A stretch of DNA of 64,000 nucleotides from Planctomycetota bacterium. Its GTDB lineage: Bacteria; Planctomycetota; B15-G4. The stretch spans positions 65,186 to 129,185 of the forward strand of contig JACKHP010000010.1 in assembly GCA_020638905.1 (NCBI GenBank), written 5' to 3'. Within the stretch, counting starts at the first letter, position 1, and the number at the start of each line of letters is the position of its first letter. The notes beneath the pieces were generated by a model, which made no database searches, had not been told where the DNA came from, and saw nothing but the letters and a program-made list of their open reading frames with translations. Made by a program: the position numbers and the translations under genes. This document shows positions 41,159 through 49,843 of this stretch, piece by piece.

Positions 41159-41896
41159 ATGGTCGTCACGAACGAGCAGTCCGGCACGAACGTGCACGAG
41201 ATCGCCGAGAAGATCTACCGCATCAGCACGCCCGTCGCGATCGAAGGTGCCGGAGACTTCTCGTTCAACCAGTACCTCGTCGTCGACGACGACCCGCTGC
41301 TCTTCCACACCGGTCCGCGCGGGATGTTCCCGCTCGTGCGCGAGGCGGTCGCGAGCGTGATGCCGGTCGAGCGGCTGCGCTGGGTCTCGTTCTCGCACGT
41401 CGAGGCCGACGAGTGCGGGTCGCTCAACGAGTGGCTGGCGGCGGCGCCGAAGTGCATCCCGCTGTGCGGCACGGTGGCCGCGCTCGTCTCGATCGGAGAT
41501 CTCGCCGACCGCGCGCCGCGCGCGCTGGCCGACGGCGAGCGGCTCCCGCTCGGCAGGCACGTGGTGCGTTGGTTCGACGTCCCGCACCTGCCGCACGGCT
41601 GGGAGTGCGGCCTGATGCTCGAGGAATCGACCGGCACGCTGTTCTGCGGCGACCTGTTCACCCAGGGAGGAACCGGCCTCCCGCCGGTGACCGAAGGCGA
41701 CATCCTCGGCCCGAGCGAGGAGTTCCGGCTCGCGATGGACTACTTCTCGCACACGCCGCAGGCGCGCGGGCTGCTCGAGAAGCTCGCCGCGACGCAGCCG
41801 AGGACGCTCGCCGTCATGCACGGCAGCGTCTATCGCGGAGACGGGGCCAAGCTGCTGCGCGCGCTCGCCGACGCGTGGACCGCCGGGCCCGCGTGA
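41159..41896 (+). CDS. MBL-fold hydrolase, ODP-like di-iron type
   Basis: 245 residues. Beta-lactamase-fold protein with the HxExD-like motif in FSHVEADECGSLNEWL, a Cys-containing GDLF loop (LFCGDLFTQGG) and the late MHGSVYRGDG. It resembles the ODP/flavodiiron N-terminal domain more than glyoxalase II. ATG 41159 was chosen over ATG 41147 because GGAGG (41149-41153) sits at proper SD distance. The VOC gene starts 12 bp downstream, so the pair is probably an operon. Substrate unknown. Confidence 0.8.
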   Translation: MVVTNEQSGTNVHEIAEKIYRISTPVAIEGAGDFSFNQYLVVDDDPLLFHTGPRGMFPLVREAVASVMPVERLRWVSFSHVEADECGSLNEWLAAAPKCIPLCGTVAALVSIGDLADRAPRALADGERLPLGRHVVRWFDVPHLPHGWECGLMLEESTGTLFCGDLFTQGGTGLPPVTEGDILGPSEEFRLAMDYFSHTPQARGLLEKLAATQPRTLAVMHGSVYRGDGAKLLRALADAWTAGPA

Positions 41897-41908
41897 CGAG
41901 AGCGCCGC

Positions 41909-42340
41909 ATGCATCCGACCCTCGACCACATCCAGATCACCGTGCGCGACATCGACGCGGTGCTGCCGTTCTACGACGCGATGCTCGCTTTGCTGGGCTT
42001 CGACACGAGCCGTCGCTCGTACGCCGAGCTCGACGAGTTCGACATGCGCGTGGCCGAGTACCCGCACCCGGCGTTCTCCTTCGCGATTAGCTCGCCGCGC
42101 AGCGCGTTCGCCGGCGAGGGCATCCACCGGCGCCGGCCCGGCGCGGTGCACCACATCGCGTTCCGCGCCGGCTCGCGCGCCGAGGTCGACCGCGTTCATC
42201 GCGGATTGGTCGAGTTCGGCGCCGAGATCGTGGGCGGTCCCAAGCTCTGGCCGCAGCACGGAGACGGCTACTACGCGGTCTTCTTCAAGGATCCCGACGG
42301 CATCAAGTACGAGATCGTGCATGCGCCGCCGATGGAGTGA
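41909..42340 (+). CDS. VOC-family protein
   Basis: 143 residues. Motifs LDHIQITVRDIDAVLPFYDAML, VHHIAFRAGSRAEVDRVH and FFKDPDGIKYEIVHAPP carry the His/Glu ligands of type I glyoxalase-like folds. Twelve bases after the MBL gene. Substrate unknown. Confidence 0.84.
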   Translation: MHPTLDHIQITVRDIDAVLPFYDAMLALLGFDTSRRSYAELDEFDMRVAEYPHPAFSFAISSPRSAFAGEGIHRRRPGAVHHIAFRAGSRAEVDRVHRGLVEFGAEIVGGPKLWPQHGDGYYAVFFKDPDGIKYEIVHAPPME

Positions 42341-42455
42341 CGCGAGCGCCGCGGTCGCCGAAGGGGCGATCTGATCCCCGAGGCCGACGGGTGACGGACG
42401 GCCCGATCCGGTCCATGATCGCGCTCACGAGGACGTCGACATGGAGGAGGTGCTC

Positions 42456-42905
42456 ATGGGCTTCACGGGTGCGGGTGGCGCGGTGCTGGGCGTGATGCTG
42501 GTGGTCTGTGGTGTCCTCGGTGCATCCCGATCGGACGACGACGAGCGGCGGGCGAAGTCGCGCGCCGAGGTCGAGGCGCGCGAGATCGCGTTCGCGCAGT
42601 CGATGGCCGACCGCGACCTCGAGGCGTTCGGGGCGTTCATCTCGCCCGAGGCGATCTTCTTCGGCGGCAACCTGCCCACGCGGGGCCGCGACGCGATCGT
42701 GAAGCACTGGACATCCTTCTTCGAAGGGGATGCGGCCCCGTTCTCCTGGCATCCGGACGTGGTCGAGGTGCTCGACTCGGGCGGTCTCGCGCTCACCTCG
42801 GGCCCGGTGAGGGATCCGTCGGGCGAGATCGTCGGCCGCTTCAACTCGATCTGGCGCAAGGACGCCGACGGAGTCTGGCGCGTCGTGTTCGACAAGGGCT
42901 CGTGA
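42456..42905 (+). CDS. Exported SnoaL/DUF4440-like protein
   Basis: 149 residues. Signal or membrane anchor (VLGVMLVVCGVLGAS), then an NTF2-like domain (FAQSMADRDLEAFGAFISPEAI, RGRDAIVKHWTSFFEGDAAPF, FNSIWRKDADGVWRVVFDKG). The second ATG is preferred: GGAGGAGG at 42443-42450 is its SD, whereas ATG 42441 has none. Substrate unknown. Confidence 0.78.
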   Translation: MGFTGAGGAVLGVMLVVCGVLGASRSDDDERRAKSRAEVEAREIAFAQSMADRDLEAFGAFISPEAIFFGGNLPTRGRDAIVKHWTSFFEGDAAPFSWHPDVVEVLDSGGLALTSGPVRDPSGEIVGRFNSIWRKDADGVWRVVFDKGS

Positions 42906-42974
42906 CCGCGAGGCCGGTCGGGCGTGCAAGCGAGACACCCGTGACGCGTCCCGAGTGGCCGCCCGCTGCGTCGC

Positions 42975-43388
42975 TCAGGCGGTGACGTGGAACGTGTCGA
43001 CGTGCCCGTCGGCGAGTTCGTCGGGGTGGTCCCAGCTGCAGAGCCAGTCGCGGGCGTCGTCGATCTCGTCGACGTCGAAGATCCGCGCCTCGCACGGCAC
43101 GACGTGCACGAGCAGGCGGCTCACGTGCTCCATCCAGGGTCGCTCGACGACGATCGCCATGCGCGCCACGTCGGTCATGTGCCGCAGGGCGAACTCGAGG
43201 TCGGCCACGACGCGCGTCAGCGGGAAGCTGCCCAGCGAACGCACGTGCTTGAGCACGCAGACGTGACCGCGTTCGGCGATGACGCTCTCGAGCGCGGTGC
43301 GGGCGCGGTCGAAGTCGTCCTTGGAGACCGCGCCGTCGAGGGTGAGCTCGACGACGTTGCTCCCGGGGACCACATGGCAGGCGAGCAT
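42975..43388 (-). CDS. SpoIIAA-like (STAS-fold) protein
   Basis: 137 residues of the SpoIIAA-like family: ELTLDGAVSKDDFDRART, VARMAIVVERPWMEHVSRLL and ARIFDVDEIDDARDWLCS. This family has the STAS fold but lacks the phosphorylated Ser of true anti-anti-sigma factors. Role unknown, perhaps lipid or nucleotide binding. Confidence 0.8.
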   Translation of the reverse strand: MLACHVVPGSNVVELTLDGAVSKDDFDRARTALESVIAERGHVCVLKHVRSLGSFPLTRVVADLEFALRHMTDVARMAIVVERPWMEHVSRLLVHVVPCEARIFDVDEIDDARDWLCSWDHPDELADGHVDTFHVTA

Positions 43389-43492
43389 GGCCGGTCCTCC
43401 GCAGGGGACCTCTCAGCGTCGCCCCGGCGTGTGCCGCAGGCGATGGGCTGACCTGCGTAGCCGGGGGACGACGCGTGGGCACGCGACGTCGC

Positions 43493-44737
43493 TCAGGCCC
43501 CGGGCGCCTGCCCCGGCTCGAACGACAGGCACACCTGCCATCCGTAGACCGGATAGCGGATGCGCGTGCGCCAGGTGCGGAAGCGTGTCGGATCCCAGCC
43601 GAACTCGCGGCACAGGTGCCCGAGCATGTCGGCGTAGCGAGGCACCTCGGGTGCGTGGACACGGCGCATGTCGCGTCCCAGGAACTCGATGTGCTCGGCG
43701 ATGTCGACCCGGTCGGCGTCGCGCTGCGGGTCGTTCACGTTCGCGATGCCGTCGTAGCCGGTGTCGTACACGTACAGTCGCGGTTCCGACTCGGGGAACA
43801 CGTCCTCGTGCAGGACGACGTCGAAGACGAGGCTCGCCACGGGCACGGCCGGCTCGACGAAGAGCGAGTTGCGCCCGCGCTCGGCGCCGCTGCCGTAGCG
43901 CCGCATGGCCGACGGATGGTGGTCGACCACGAACATGTCGACGGTCTCGTGCTTGCCGACGACGTCGTCGGGCAGCGTGTAGTGGACGGTGTCGCCGACG
44001 CGCTGCGCCACGAGCTGCGCGGGTGGGTTCGTGCAGAACTCCTCGAGCGGCACGACGCTCGGAGGCGAGACGGCGGCGCCGTCGGTGGGCTGTTCGACGC
44101 TGTTGTGGTAGCGGTAGCTGAAGCGCACCGTCACCCCGGGACGCAGGCGCCGGATCGCCACCGCGCCGTTCAGCCAGGTGAGGTCGAGTCGCTGCGGGTC
44201 GTCGGCCGAGGGCACGACCACCGCGGCGCCCAGCCAGTGCTCGGCGAGCACGCCCTTGAGCTGGCTGAGTCCCTTGTGGACGGCGTACTTGCTGGCGAGC
44301 TCGAAGCGCTCGCGGGCACCCGGGAGCTGCGCGCTGATGAGCGCGTCGAGCTCGGCGCGCGTCCCGGCGTCGCGCTTGATGAGCTGGTCGAACTCGCGCA
44401 CCGCGCGCTGCGCGCGCTCGACCACGTCGCCCGTCACGCCCTTGCGCGCCGCGGCCCGCACGAGCTTGCGCAACGGCTCGGGGCCCGGCGCCAGGTGCAT
44501 CGCCTCGAGCGGGTCGTGACTCGCGGCCGCACCCAGCAGCTTGCCGGCCACCGCGCGGTTCACGCCCAGCAGCCGCACCAGCTCGCCGGAGCGCAGCGGC
44601 GCCTCCGGCAGGCCCTCCAGCACCGCCCGCAGCGACTCGGCCAGCTCGCTCCCGACCCGCCGCAGGCGCTCGTCGAGGGCCTCCGCGGGACGCTGCGCCA
44701 GGCGACCCGGCTCGAACTCGCGCTCCGTGCTGTGCAT
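43493..44737 (-). CDS. Uncharacterised protein with HTH-like N-terminus
   Basis: 414 residues from ATG 44737. The first 150 residues are helical, with a stretch resembling a helix-turn-helix (RSGELVRLLGVNRAVAGKLL). The C-terminal 250 residues are beta-rich with TVRFSYRYHNSVEQP, VDMFVVDHHPSAMRR and WQVCLSFEPGQ. I do not recognise a family. The ATG lies six bases after a -10-like TACGAT, so the mRNA may be leaderless. Divergent to a HAF-repeat gene, with tandem AT-rich repeats in between. A regulator is possible but unproven. Confidence 0.6.
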   Translation of the reverse strand: MHSTEREFEPGRLAQRPAEALDERLRRVGSELAESLRAVLEGLPEAPLRSGELVRLLGVNRAVAGKLLGAAASHDPLEAMHLAPGPEPLRKLVRAAARKGVTGDVVERAQRAVREFDQLIKRDAGTRAELDALISAQLPGARERFELASKYAVHKGLSQLKGVLAEHWLGAAVVVPSADDPQRLDLTWLNGAVAIRRLRPGVTVRFSYRYHNSVEQPTDGAAVSPPSVVPLEEFCTNPPAQLVAQRVGDTVHYTLPDDVVGKHETVDMFVVDHHPSAMRRYGSGAERGRNSLFVEPAVPVASLVFDVVLHEDVFPESEPRLYVYDTGYDGIANVNDPQRDADRVDIAEHIEFLGRDMRRVHAPEVPRYADMLGHLCREFGWDPTRFRTWRTRIRYPVYGWQVCLSFEPGQAPGA

Positions 44738-44743
44738 GGCGAA

Positions 44744-44749
44744 ATCGTA
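44744..44749 (-). promoter_or_regulatory. Putative -10 element TACGAT, leaderless
   Basis: Minus-strand TACGAT with six bases to the ATG at 44737. Predicted +1 coincides with the ATG. Confidence 0.45.
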
Positions 44750-44794
44750 CACCGAGAGGCCGATCCGACGAGAGCGTGATCCACGAAACGTCAC

Positions 44795-44814
44795 AATAAA
44801 TGTGTAATAAATGT
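44795..44814. repeat. Tandem AT-rich nonamer AATAAATGT x2
   Basis: Two copies of AATAAATGT (44795-44803 and 44806-44814) separated by GT, unit spacing 11 bp, in the divergent promoter region between the HTH-like and HAF-repeat genes. This run is far richer in A/T than the surroundings. The 11-bp period, close to one helical turn, fits a protein-binding site or an UP-like element. Confidence 0.45.
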
Positions 44815-44838
44815 CAGTACGACAGGGGCCCGACGCTC

Positions 44839-44844
44839 TAGCAT
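44839..44844 (+). promoter_or_regulatory. Putative -10 element TAGCAT
   Basis: TAGCAT about 90 bp before the HAF-repeat gene start. Member of the TANNNT series. No consensus -35. Confidence 0.3.
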
Positions 44845-44933
44845 GGCCGATCGGACGCGACCGTTCGGAGCCGCCCTCCGCGGCGGAGCGCTCGCCATCC
44901 CGGCAACCGACCTCGCACCCTCGGAGAGACCCG

Positions 44934-46370
44934 ATGACCTCCCCCTCGTTCCTGCGCCCCGGCGTCGCCGCGCTCGTGGGATTGTTCGCGCTGCCGGCCG
45001 CGTCCGCCGGCGAACTGCTCTACTCGATGACCGACCTCGGCACCCTCGGCGGTCCCGAGTCGGCCGCCTTCGGACTCAATGCGTCCGGCCAGGTCGTGGG
45101 CTGGGCCAACATCGACGGCTGCACGGTGAACGGCCACGCCTGCCGCCACGCCTTCGTGTGGGACGACGGCGTGATGACCGACCTCGGCCTGCTGCACGGT
45201 GACCAGGAGAGCGTCGCGCGCGCGATCAACGACGCGGGCCTGATCGTCGGCACCTCCGAGTTCGACGTGCTGTTCGGCTCGGGCACCTTCCACGCGGTGA
45301 CCTGGGACGGCGGCGTGATCGCGCCGCTGCCCGACCTCGGCACCGGCGAGAGCTTCGCCGAGGACGTGAACGCGTCGGGTGTCGTCGCCGGCTGGGCGGT
45401 CGATCCCATGGTCTCGCGCGACCGCGCCGTGACCTGGACCGGCGGAGCCATCGCGAACGTCGGCAAGGGCGAGTCGCACACCTACAACCGCGCGATCGGC
45501 ATCAACGACGCGGGGCAGCTCGCGGGCTTCGCCTGGAACCTGTTCGAGCCCAACGACGCGATCCTGAACGCCGGCGGCTGGAGCACGATCGGCGGCACCG
45601 ACGGTCCCTTCCAGAACGCCGAGGCGTACGACGTGAACGACAGCGGCCTCGTGGTCGGCCTGCAGGCGTTCCCGTCGGGCGGCTGGCACGCCGCCACGTG
45701 GACCACGTCCGGCGCGGTCGACGCCGGCCTGCTGCCCGGCCACGAGTACGGCGAGCTGCACTCCGCGAACGAGGACGGACTGTGCGTGGGCCGCACCTAC
45801 GACGACACCGATCCGCTCGACAGCCACGGCGTGCTGTGGGACGGCACCACGCTGCACGACCTCAACGACCTGCTCGTCCCCGGCAGCATCGGCGTCGTGT
45901 ACGAGGCGCGCGAGATCAACGCGTCCGGCGCCATCGCGGGCACGGCGCTCGTCGGCGGCGTGTTCCACGCGGTGCTGCTCGAGCCGTCCGACGGCAGCGG
46001 CACGTGGACGAACCTGGGCCACGGCCTGGCCGGCAGCGCCGGGGTCCCGCAGCTCGTCGGCGACGGCCCGCTCGTCGCCGCGTCCACGACCACGCTCACG
46101 CTCGAGTCGGGCCTGCCCGCGGCGCCCGCCGTGCTCGTCGTGGGACTCTCGCCTCTCGACGCGCCCTTCAAGCAGGGCGTGCTCGTCCCGCAGCCCGACC
46201 TCGTGCTGAGCGGCATCGTGCTCACCGGCTCGGGCGGCTTCGCGCTCTCGTTCCCGTGGCCGGCCGGCGTCCCGTCGGGCGCGTCGGTCTGGTGGCAGAC
46301 GTGGATCCAGGACGGCGCGGCCCCCGCGGGCTGGTCGGCGAGCGACGGCCTGCGCTCGACCACGCCCTGA
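44934..46370 (+). CDS. Secreted HAF-repeat protein
   Basis: 478 residues with signal peptide (FLRPGVAALVGLFALPAASA). Seven HAF extracellular repeats follow, marked by IN/VN-x-S/A-G-x-x-x-G phrases: NASGQVVGWA, NDAGLIVGTS, NASGVVAGWA, NDAGQLAGFA, NDSGLVVGL, NEDGLCVGRT, NASGAIAGTA. The last 115 residues form the shared secreted-protein domain (APFKQGVLVPQPDLVL, VWWQTWIQDGAAPAGW). Predicted extracellular; function unknown. Confidence 0.86.
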   Translation: MTSPSFLRPGVAALVGLFALPAASAGELLYSMTDLGTLGGPESAAFGLNASGQVVGWANIDGCTVNGHACRHAFVWDDGVMTDLGLLHGDQESVARAINDAGLIVGTSEFDVLFGSGTFHAVTWDGGVIAPLPDLGTGESFAEDVNASGVVAGWAVDPMVSRDRAVTWTGGAIANVGKGESHTYNRAIGINDAGQLAGFAWNLFEPNDAILNAGGWSTIGGTDGPFQNAEAYDVNDSGLVVGLQAFPSGGWHAATWTTSGAVDAGLLPGHEYGELHSANEDGLCVGRTYDDTDPLDSHGVLWDGTTLHDLNDLLVPGSIGVVYEAREINASGAIAGTALVGGVFHAVLLEPSDGSGTWTNLGHGLAGSAGVPQLVGDGPLVAASTTTLTLESGLPAAPAVLVVGLSPLDAPFKQGVLVPQPDLVLSGIVLTGSGGFALSFPWPAGVPSGASVWWQTWIQDGAAPAGWSASDGLRSTTP

Positions 46371-46380
46371 CGTGAGCCGC

Positions 46381-46415
46381 GGGCGACGCGGCGTGCGAGG
46401 CACGCCGCGTCGCCC
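46381..46415. terminator. Strong hairpin between convergent genes
   Basis: A perfect 16-bp stem (GGGCGACGCGGCGTGC with its complement) and a 3-base loop GAG, ten bases after the HAF gene stop and 12 bases before the FG-GAP stop. No T-tract. Probable bidirectional terminator. Confidence 0.6.
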
Positions 46416-46427
46416 GAGCGCACCGCG

Positions 46428-48128
46428 TCACGGGGTCACGGCCTGCACGCCGTTCGAACCCGACCACCCGTCGTTCGCGAGCGGATCGGCCACCCACGCC
46501 TGCCACCACACGGCGACGCCGTGTCCGAGGCCGGGCGGGAGGACGCCCGTCGCACTCGCGTGACCGGACGCGTCGCTCGGTGCACCGGCGAGGACGACCT
46601 CGGGCGCGGGAACGAGCACGCCGCCGTGGAACGGGATCGCGAGCTCGGCGAGTCCCGCGAGCCACAGCACGGCAGCGTTCTCGCGCGTACCGGCCAGGTC
46701 GAGCGTGAACGGGTCGCCGGCGAGCAGGCTGCCGCTGCCCGAGAGCGCGGGAATGCCGTGCGTGCCCGGGAGTCCGCCGGCCAGCGTCAGCCAGCCCTGG
46801 TCGGTCAGGAAGAGCATCCACACCGCGCCGGCCCACTGGGAACCGTCGCCGTCTCTCGACGCGCCGACGGCCAGGTCGGGCGAGCCGTCGACGTCGAGGT
46901 CTCCGAGGCAGGCGACCGCCGAGCCGAAGTCGTCGTCCGGGTCGAGCACGTCGCCGAGACCGCCGCTGTCGTCGCCGATGCGCGAGGCGGCGCGCAGGGC
47001 GCCCTGACGATCGAGATGCAGGATCCACACGGCGCCCGTGCCGAAGCTGCCGGGACCGGTCCCGCTGGCGCCGGCCGCCAGATCGATCACGCCGTCGTGG
47101 TCGACGTCGCCGAGGGCCGCGAGCGACGAGCCCAGGTCGTCGCCGACCTCGAACGCCCCACCGAAGGCGGGATCGTCCACGGTGATCTTGCCCCAGGTCT
47201 CGGCGCGGCCGTCGGGGAGCAGCGCGCAGAGCCAGACCGCACCCACGTTCGAGAGGCCGTCGTCGTCGCCGATGGCACCGACCGCGAGGTCCTGCCGTCC
47301 GTCGCCGTCGACATCGCCCAGCGCGGCGAGCGAGCAACCGAACCAGTCGCCGAGATCGAGCGCGGCGGGCGCGAAACGCTGCTGGCCGATCAGCGTGCCA
47401 TCGGCCGCGAGGAGCAGCACCCAGAACGCGCCACGCCGGGCGTAGAGCGGACCGGCGCCGTCGTCGGTGGGAGAGCCCACGACCAGGTCGGGCACGCCGT
47501 TGCCGTCGAGGTCGCCCACCGCGGCGAGGGCCTTGCCGAATCCGCAGCCATCGTGCAGCGATCCACCGAAGCCGCCCTCGGTCTGGCTGATCTTCGTCTG
47601 CGACTTGACCGTCCCGGTCGAGGTCATGAACAGGATCCAGACCGCGCCGCGGTCGGCGGAGGTGTCGCCGGGATCGCCGCCGTCGTCGTCGTTCGGCGCG
47701 CCCACCGCGAGCTCGGTCACGCCGTCCCCGTCGAGGTCGCCGATCGCCGCGACCGACCAACCGAAGAAGTCCCACGCGTCGAGCACGCCGCCGAAGCCGC
47801 CCTGCAGCGGGTTGATCGCGCGCTTGGCCTTGATCGTGCCGTCGCGTCGCGGGAAGAGCACCCAGACCGTCCCGACGTTCTCGAGCACGACGTCGTCGAA
47901 CGGTGCGCCGACGAACAGGTCGGGGACGGTGTCGCCGTTGAGGTCGCCCGGACACGCCAGCGCGAAGCCGAACTGGTCGTTGGCACCGAGGTGTCCGTCG
48001 AAGCCGCCTTCGGTGGCGGAGATCTTCTGTGCGGCGAGCACTTCGCCCGGCACGAGCTGGGCTGTCGACGAGGCCACGGCGGCGAGCAGGAACACAAAGA
48101 CGGACAGACGGGACGTGCGCGTGTGCAT
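46428..48128 (-). CDS. Secreted FG-GAP protein, six repeats
   Basis: 566 residues with signal peptide (LSVFVFLLAAVASSTAQ). Six FG-GAP blades are clear (GDLNGDTVPDLFVGAP, GDLDGDGVTELAVGAP, GDLDGNGVPDLVVGSP, GDVDGDGRQDLAVGAI, GDVDHDGVIDLAAGAS, GDLDVDGSPDLAVGAS). The C-terminal 115 residues are the shared domain (IPFHGGVLVPAPEVVL, VWWQAWVADPLANDGW). The SD GGAGG lies five bases before the ATG. Predicted calcium-binding surface protein. Confidence 0.86.
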   Translation of the reverse strand: MHTRTSRLSVFVFLLAAVASSTAQLVPGEVLAAQKISATEGGFDGHLGANDQFGFALACPGDLNGDTVPDLFVGAPFDDVVLENVGTVWVLFPRRDGTIKAKRAINPLQGGFGGVLDAWDFFGWSVAAIGDLDGDGVTELAVGAPNDDDGGDPGDTSADRGAVWILFMTSTGTVKSQTKISQTEGGFGGSLHDGCGFGKALAAVGDLDGNGVPDLVVGSPTDDGAGPLYARRGAFWVLLLAADGTLIGQQRFAPAALDLGDWFGCSLAALGDVDGDGRQDLAVGAIGDDDGLSNVGAVWLCALLPDGRAETWGKITVDDPAFGGAFEVGDDLGSSLAALGDVDHDGVIDLAAGASGTGPGSFGTGAVWILHLDRQGALRAASRIGDDSGGLGDVLDPDDDFGSAVACLGDLDVDGSPDLAVGASRDGDGSQWAGAVWMLFLTDQGWLTLAGGLPGTHGIPALSGSGSLLAGDPFTLDLAGTRENAAVLWLAGLAELAIPFHGGVLVPAPEVVLAGAPSDASGHASATGVLPPGLGHGVAVWWQAWVADPLANDGWSGSNGVQAVTP

Positions 48129-48224
48129 GGCGGTCCTCCGGGCGCCAGTCTCGCGCCGGGCGTCCGCGTGCTGCCTGCGCAAGTGTGCGCAGCCCGGGCA
48201 CGCCGGGGACGAGCGCCGATCGCG

Positions 48225-48230
48225 TATCCT
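48225..48230 (+). promoter_or_regulatory. Putative -10 element TATCCT, possible leaderless GTG start
   Basis: cgTATCCTcg with seven bases to the GTG at 48238. +1 would fall at or next to the start codon. Confidence 0.4.
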
Positions 48231-48237
48231 CGAAGCC

Positions 48238-49086
48238 GTGATCCCCTGGGAACTCCTCGACACGGCCCCGGTGCGCGGCAGCAAGGCGAGCATGACGCTC
48301 CTGCGCCGCGGCGACGTCTACTCGATCCAGGTCGGCGGCGTCGAGCTCATGAACAACTGGATCTACGGTCTCGACTGCGGTCTCGCCGACCACGGCTGCG
48401 CGGCGCTCGACGGGTCGGTGCGGCAGGGTGCGCGCGTGCTCATCGGCGGGCTGGGCATGGGCTTCACGCTGGCGCGCACGCTGAGCCACGTCGGCGCGCA
48501 GGCGCAGGTCGTGGTCGTCGAGCTCGTCCCCGCCGTCGTGCGCTGGAACGAGACGCTCATCGGACAGCTCGCGGGCCATCCCCTGCGCGACCCGCGCGTG
48601 ACCGTCGTCGAGGACGACGTCGGACGCGTGCTGCGCGGTTCGCCCGCCGGTTTCGACGCCGTGCTGCTCGACGTCGACAACGGTCCCGAAGGCCTCTCCC
48701 GCAAGTCGAACGATGCGCTGTACTCGACGGCCGGGCTGGCCGCCGCGCGCGCCGCGCTGCGTCCGGGCGGGGTGCTCGGCGTCTGGTCGCTCACCGGCGA
48801 CCGCGCCTTCAGCGAGCGCCTGCGCGCGTCGGGCTTCGACGTCGAGGAGCGGCGCGTCGCCAAGCGCGGAGGACGCGCCAAGCAGACGATCTTCGTCGCG
48901 CGCCCGCGCGCTGCGGGCTCGCCGGCGGGCGGAGCGCGCGCCGAGGAATCCCGCGACGGCTCGCGAGGTCGCGGTTCACGGGACGGTTCGCGCAGGGCGA
49001 AGGCCGGTGGTGCCGCGCGCGGGGCGAAGTCCGGCGGCGGCGCGCGCAGGGCGCCGCCCGGCGGACGGCGTCGACCCGCGGGCTGA
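48238..49086 (+). CDS. Spermidine synthase-like methyltransferase-fold protein
   Basis: 282 residues. N-terminus IPWELLDTAPVRG and core ARVLIGGLGMGFTLARTL, VVVVELVPAVVRWNE, VLLDVDNGPEGL and GVLGVWSLTGD match the spermidine synthase-like family. The classic aminopropyl-transfer acids are not clear, so real polyamine synthesis is doubtful. The last 60 residues are a low-complexity basic Gly/Arg/Ala tail (SRDGSRGRGSRDGSRR), perhaps nucleic-acid binding. The GTG start matches the N-terminus of family members; no SD is present, and a TATCCT lies just upstream. Confidence 0.8.
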   Translation: MIPWELLDTAPVRGSKASMTLLRRGDVYSIQVGGVELMNNWIYGLDCGLADHGCAALDGSVRQGARVLIGGLGMGFTLARTLSHVGAQAQVVVVELVPAVVRWNETLIGQLAGHPLRDPRVTVVEDDVGRVLRGSPAGFDAVLLDVDNGPEGLSRKSNDALYSTAGLAAARAALRPGGVLGVWSLTGDRAFSERLRASGFDVEERRVAKRGGRAKQTIFVARPRAAGSPAGGARAEESRDGSRGRGSRDGSRRAKAGGAARGAKSGGGARRAPPGGRRRPAG

Positions 49087-49125
49087 GGCCCGGCGCGCAG
49101 CGACGCGCCGACTCCGAGGACAGAG

Positions 49126-49770
49126 ATGCTCGCCAAGTCCATCGCCTGCACCGTGGCCGAGCGCGAGCGTCCCGCGTTCGCGCGAGCGCAGCGACGGTGG
49201 AGCGCGATCGCGACGTGCGACGGGTTCCTCGGTCAGCTCGGCGGCTTCGAGGGCGACGGCGCGTACGTCCTCGGGCTCTGGCGCGACGGGGATGCGTACG
49301 CGCGCTTCATGCGCGAGGCGCACGACGAAGTGACGTCCACGAACGATCAGGCCGCGACGTACTCGGCGATCTCGGTCGAACTCGCGCGCGTGGCGCTCGG
49401 GATGCCGGGCGAGTGCGCGTCGCTCGTCGAGGCGCTTCCGTACGCGGGCTTCCTGCGCGTCGCCGAATGCGATGTCGATCCCACGCGGGTCGGGCACTTC
49501 ACGGCCGTCCAGCGCGACGTCTGGACGCCCGGCATGGCGCGCGTCCCGGGCATGCTCGCCGGCGCCTTCTGGACGTCCGACACGCGGCCGGCGCGGTTCC
49601 TCGTGACCACGCTCTGGCGCGGCGAGCGCGAACACGTCGCCTACGCGCGCGACGTGCTGCCCGCGCTGCGCGGGCGCGCCGCGGCCGACGCCGACCTGCG
49701 CGCGATCCGCGGCCGGCAGTTCACGCTCGAACCCTCGTGGACGGTGCTCCCGCGCGCGACGGATCCGTGA
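49126..49770 (+). CDS. YdbC-like (DUF4937) protein
   Basis: 214 residues. Similar to Bacillus YdbC: SIACTVAERERPAFARAQRRW, DGFLGQLGGFEG, ARFMREAHDEV and SISVELARVALGM. The fold is ferredoxin-like, related to antibiotic-biosynthesis monooxygenase dimers; a second copy fills residues about 105-210. Function unknown. Confidence 0.72.
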   Translation: MLAKSIACTVAERERPAFARAQRRWSAIATCDGFLGQLGGFEGDGAYVLGLWRDGDAYARFMREAHDEVTSTNDQAATYSAISVELARVALGMPGECASLVEALPYAGFLRVAECDVDPTRVGHFTAVQRDVWTPGMARVPGMLAGAFWTSDTRPARFLVTTLWRGEREHVAYARDVLPALRGRAAADADLRAIRGRQFTLEPSWTVLPRATDP

Positions 49771-49843
49771 GAGGCTGGCCGGCGAGGCGGCCGTCCGTCG
49801 CATGGACAGGACGTCCCGTCCTCGCTCAGCGGAGAATCGCTCC

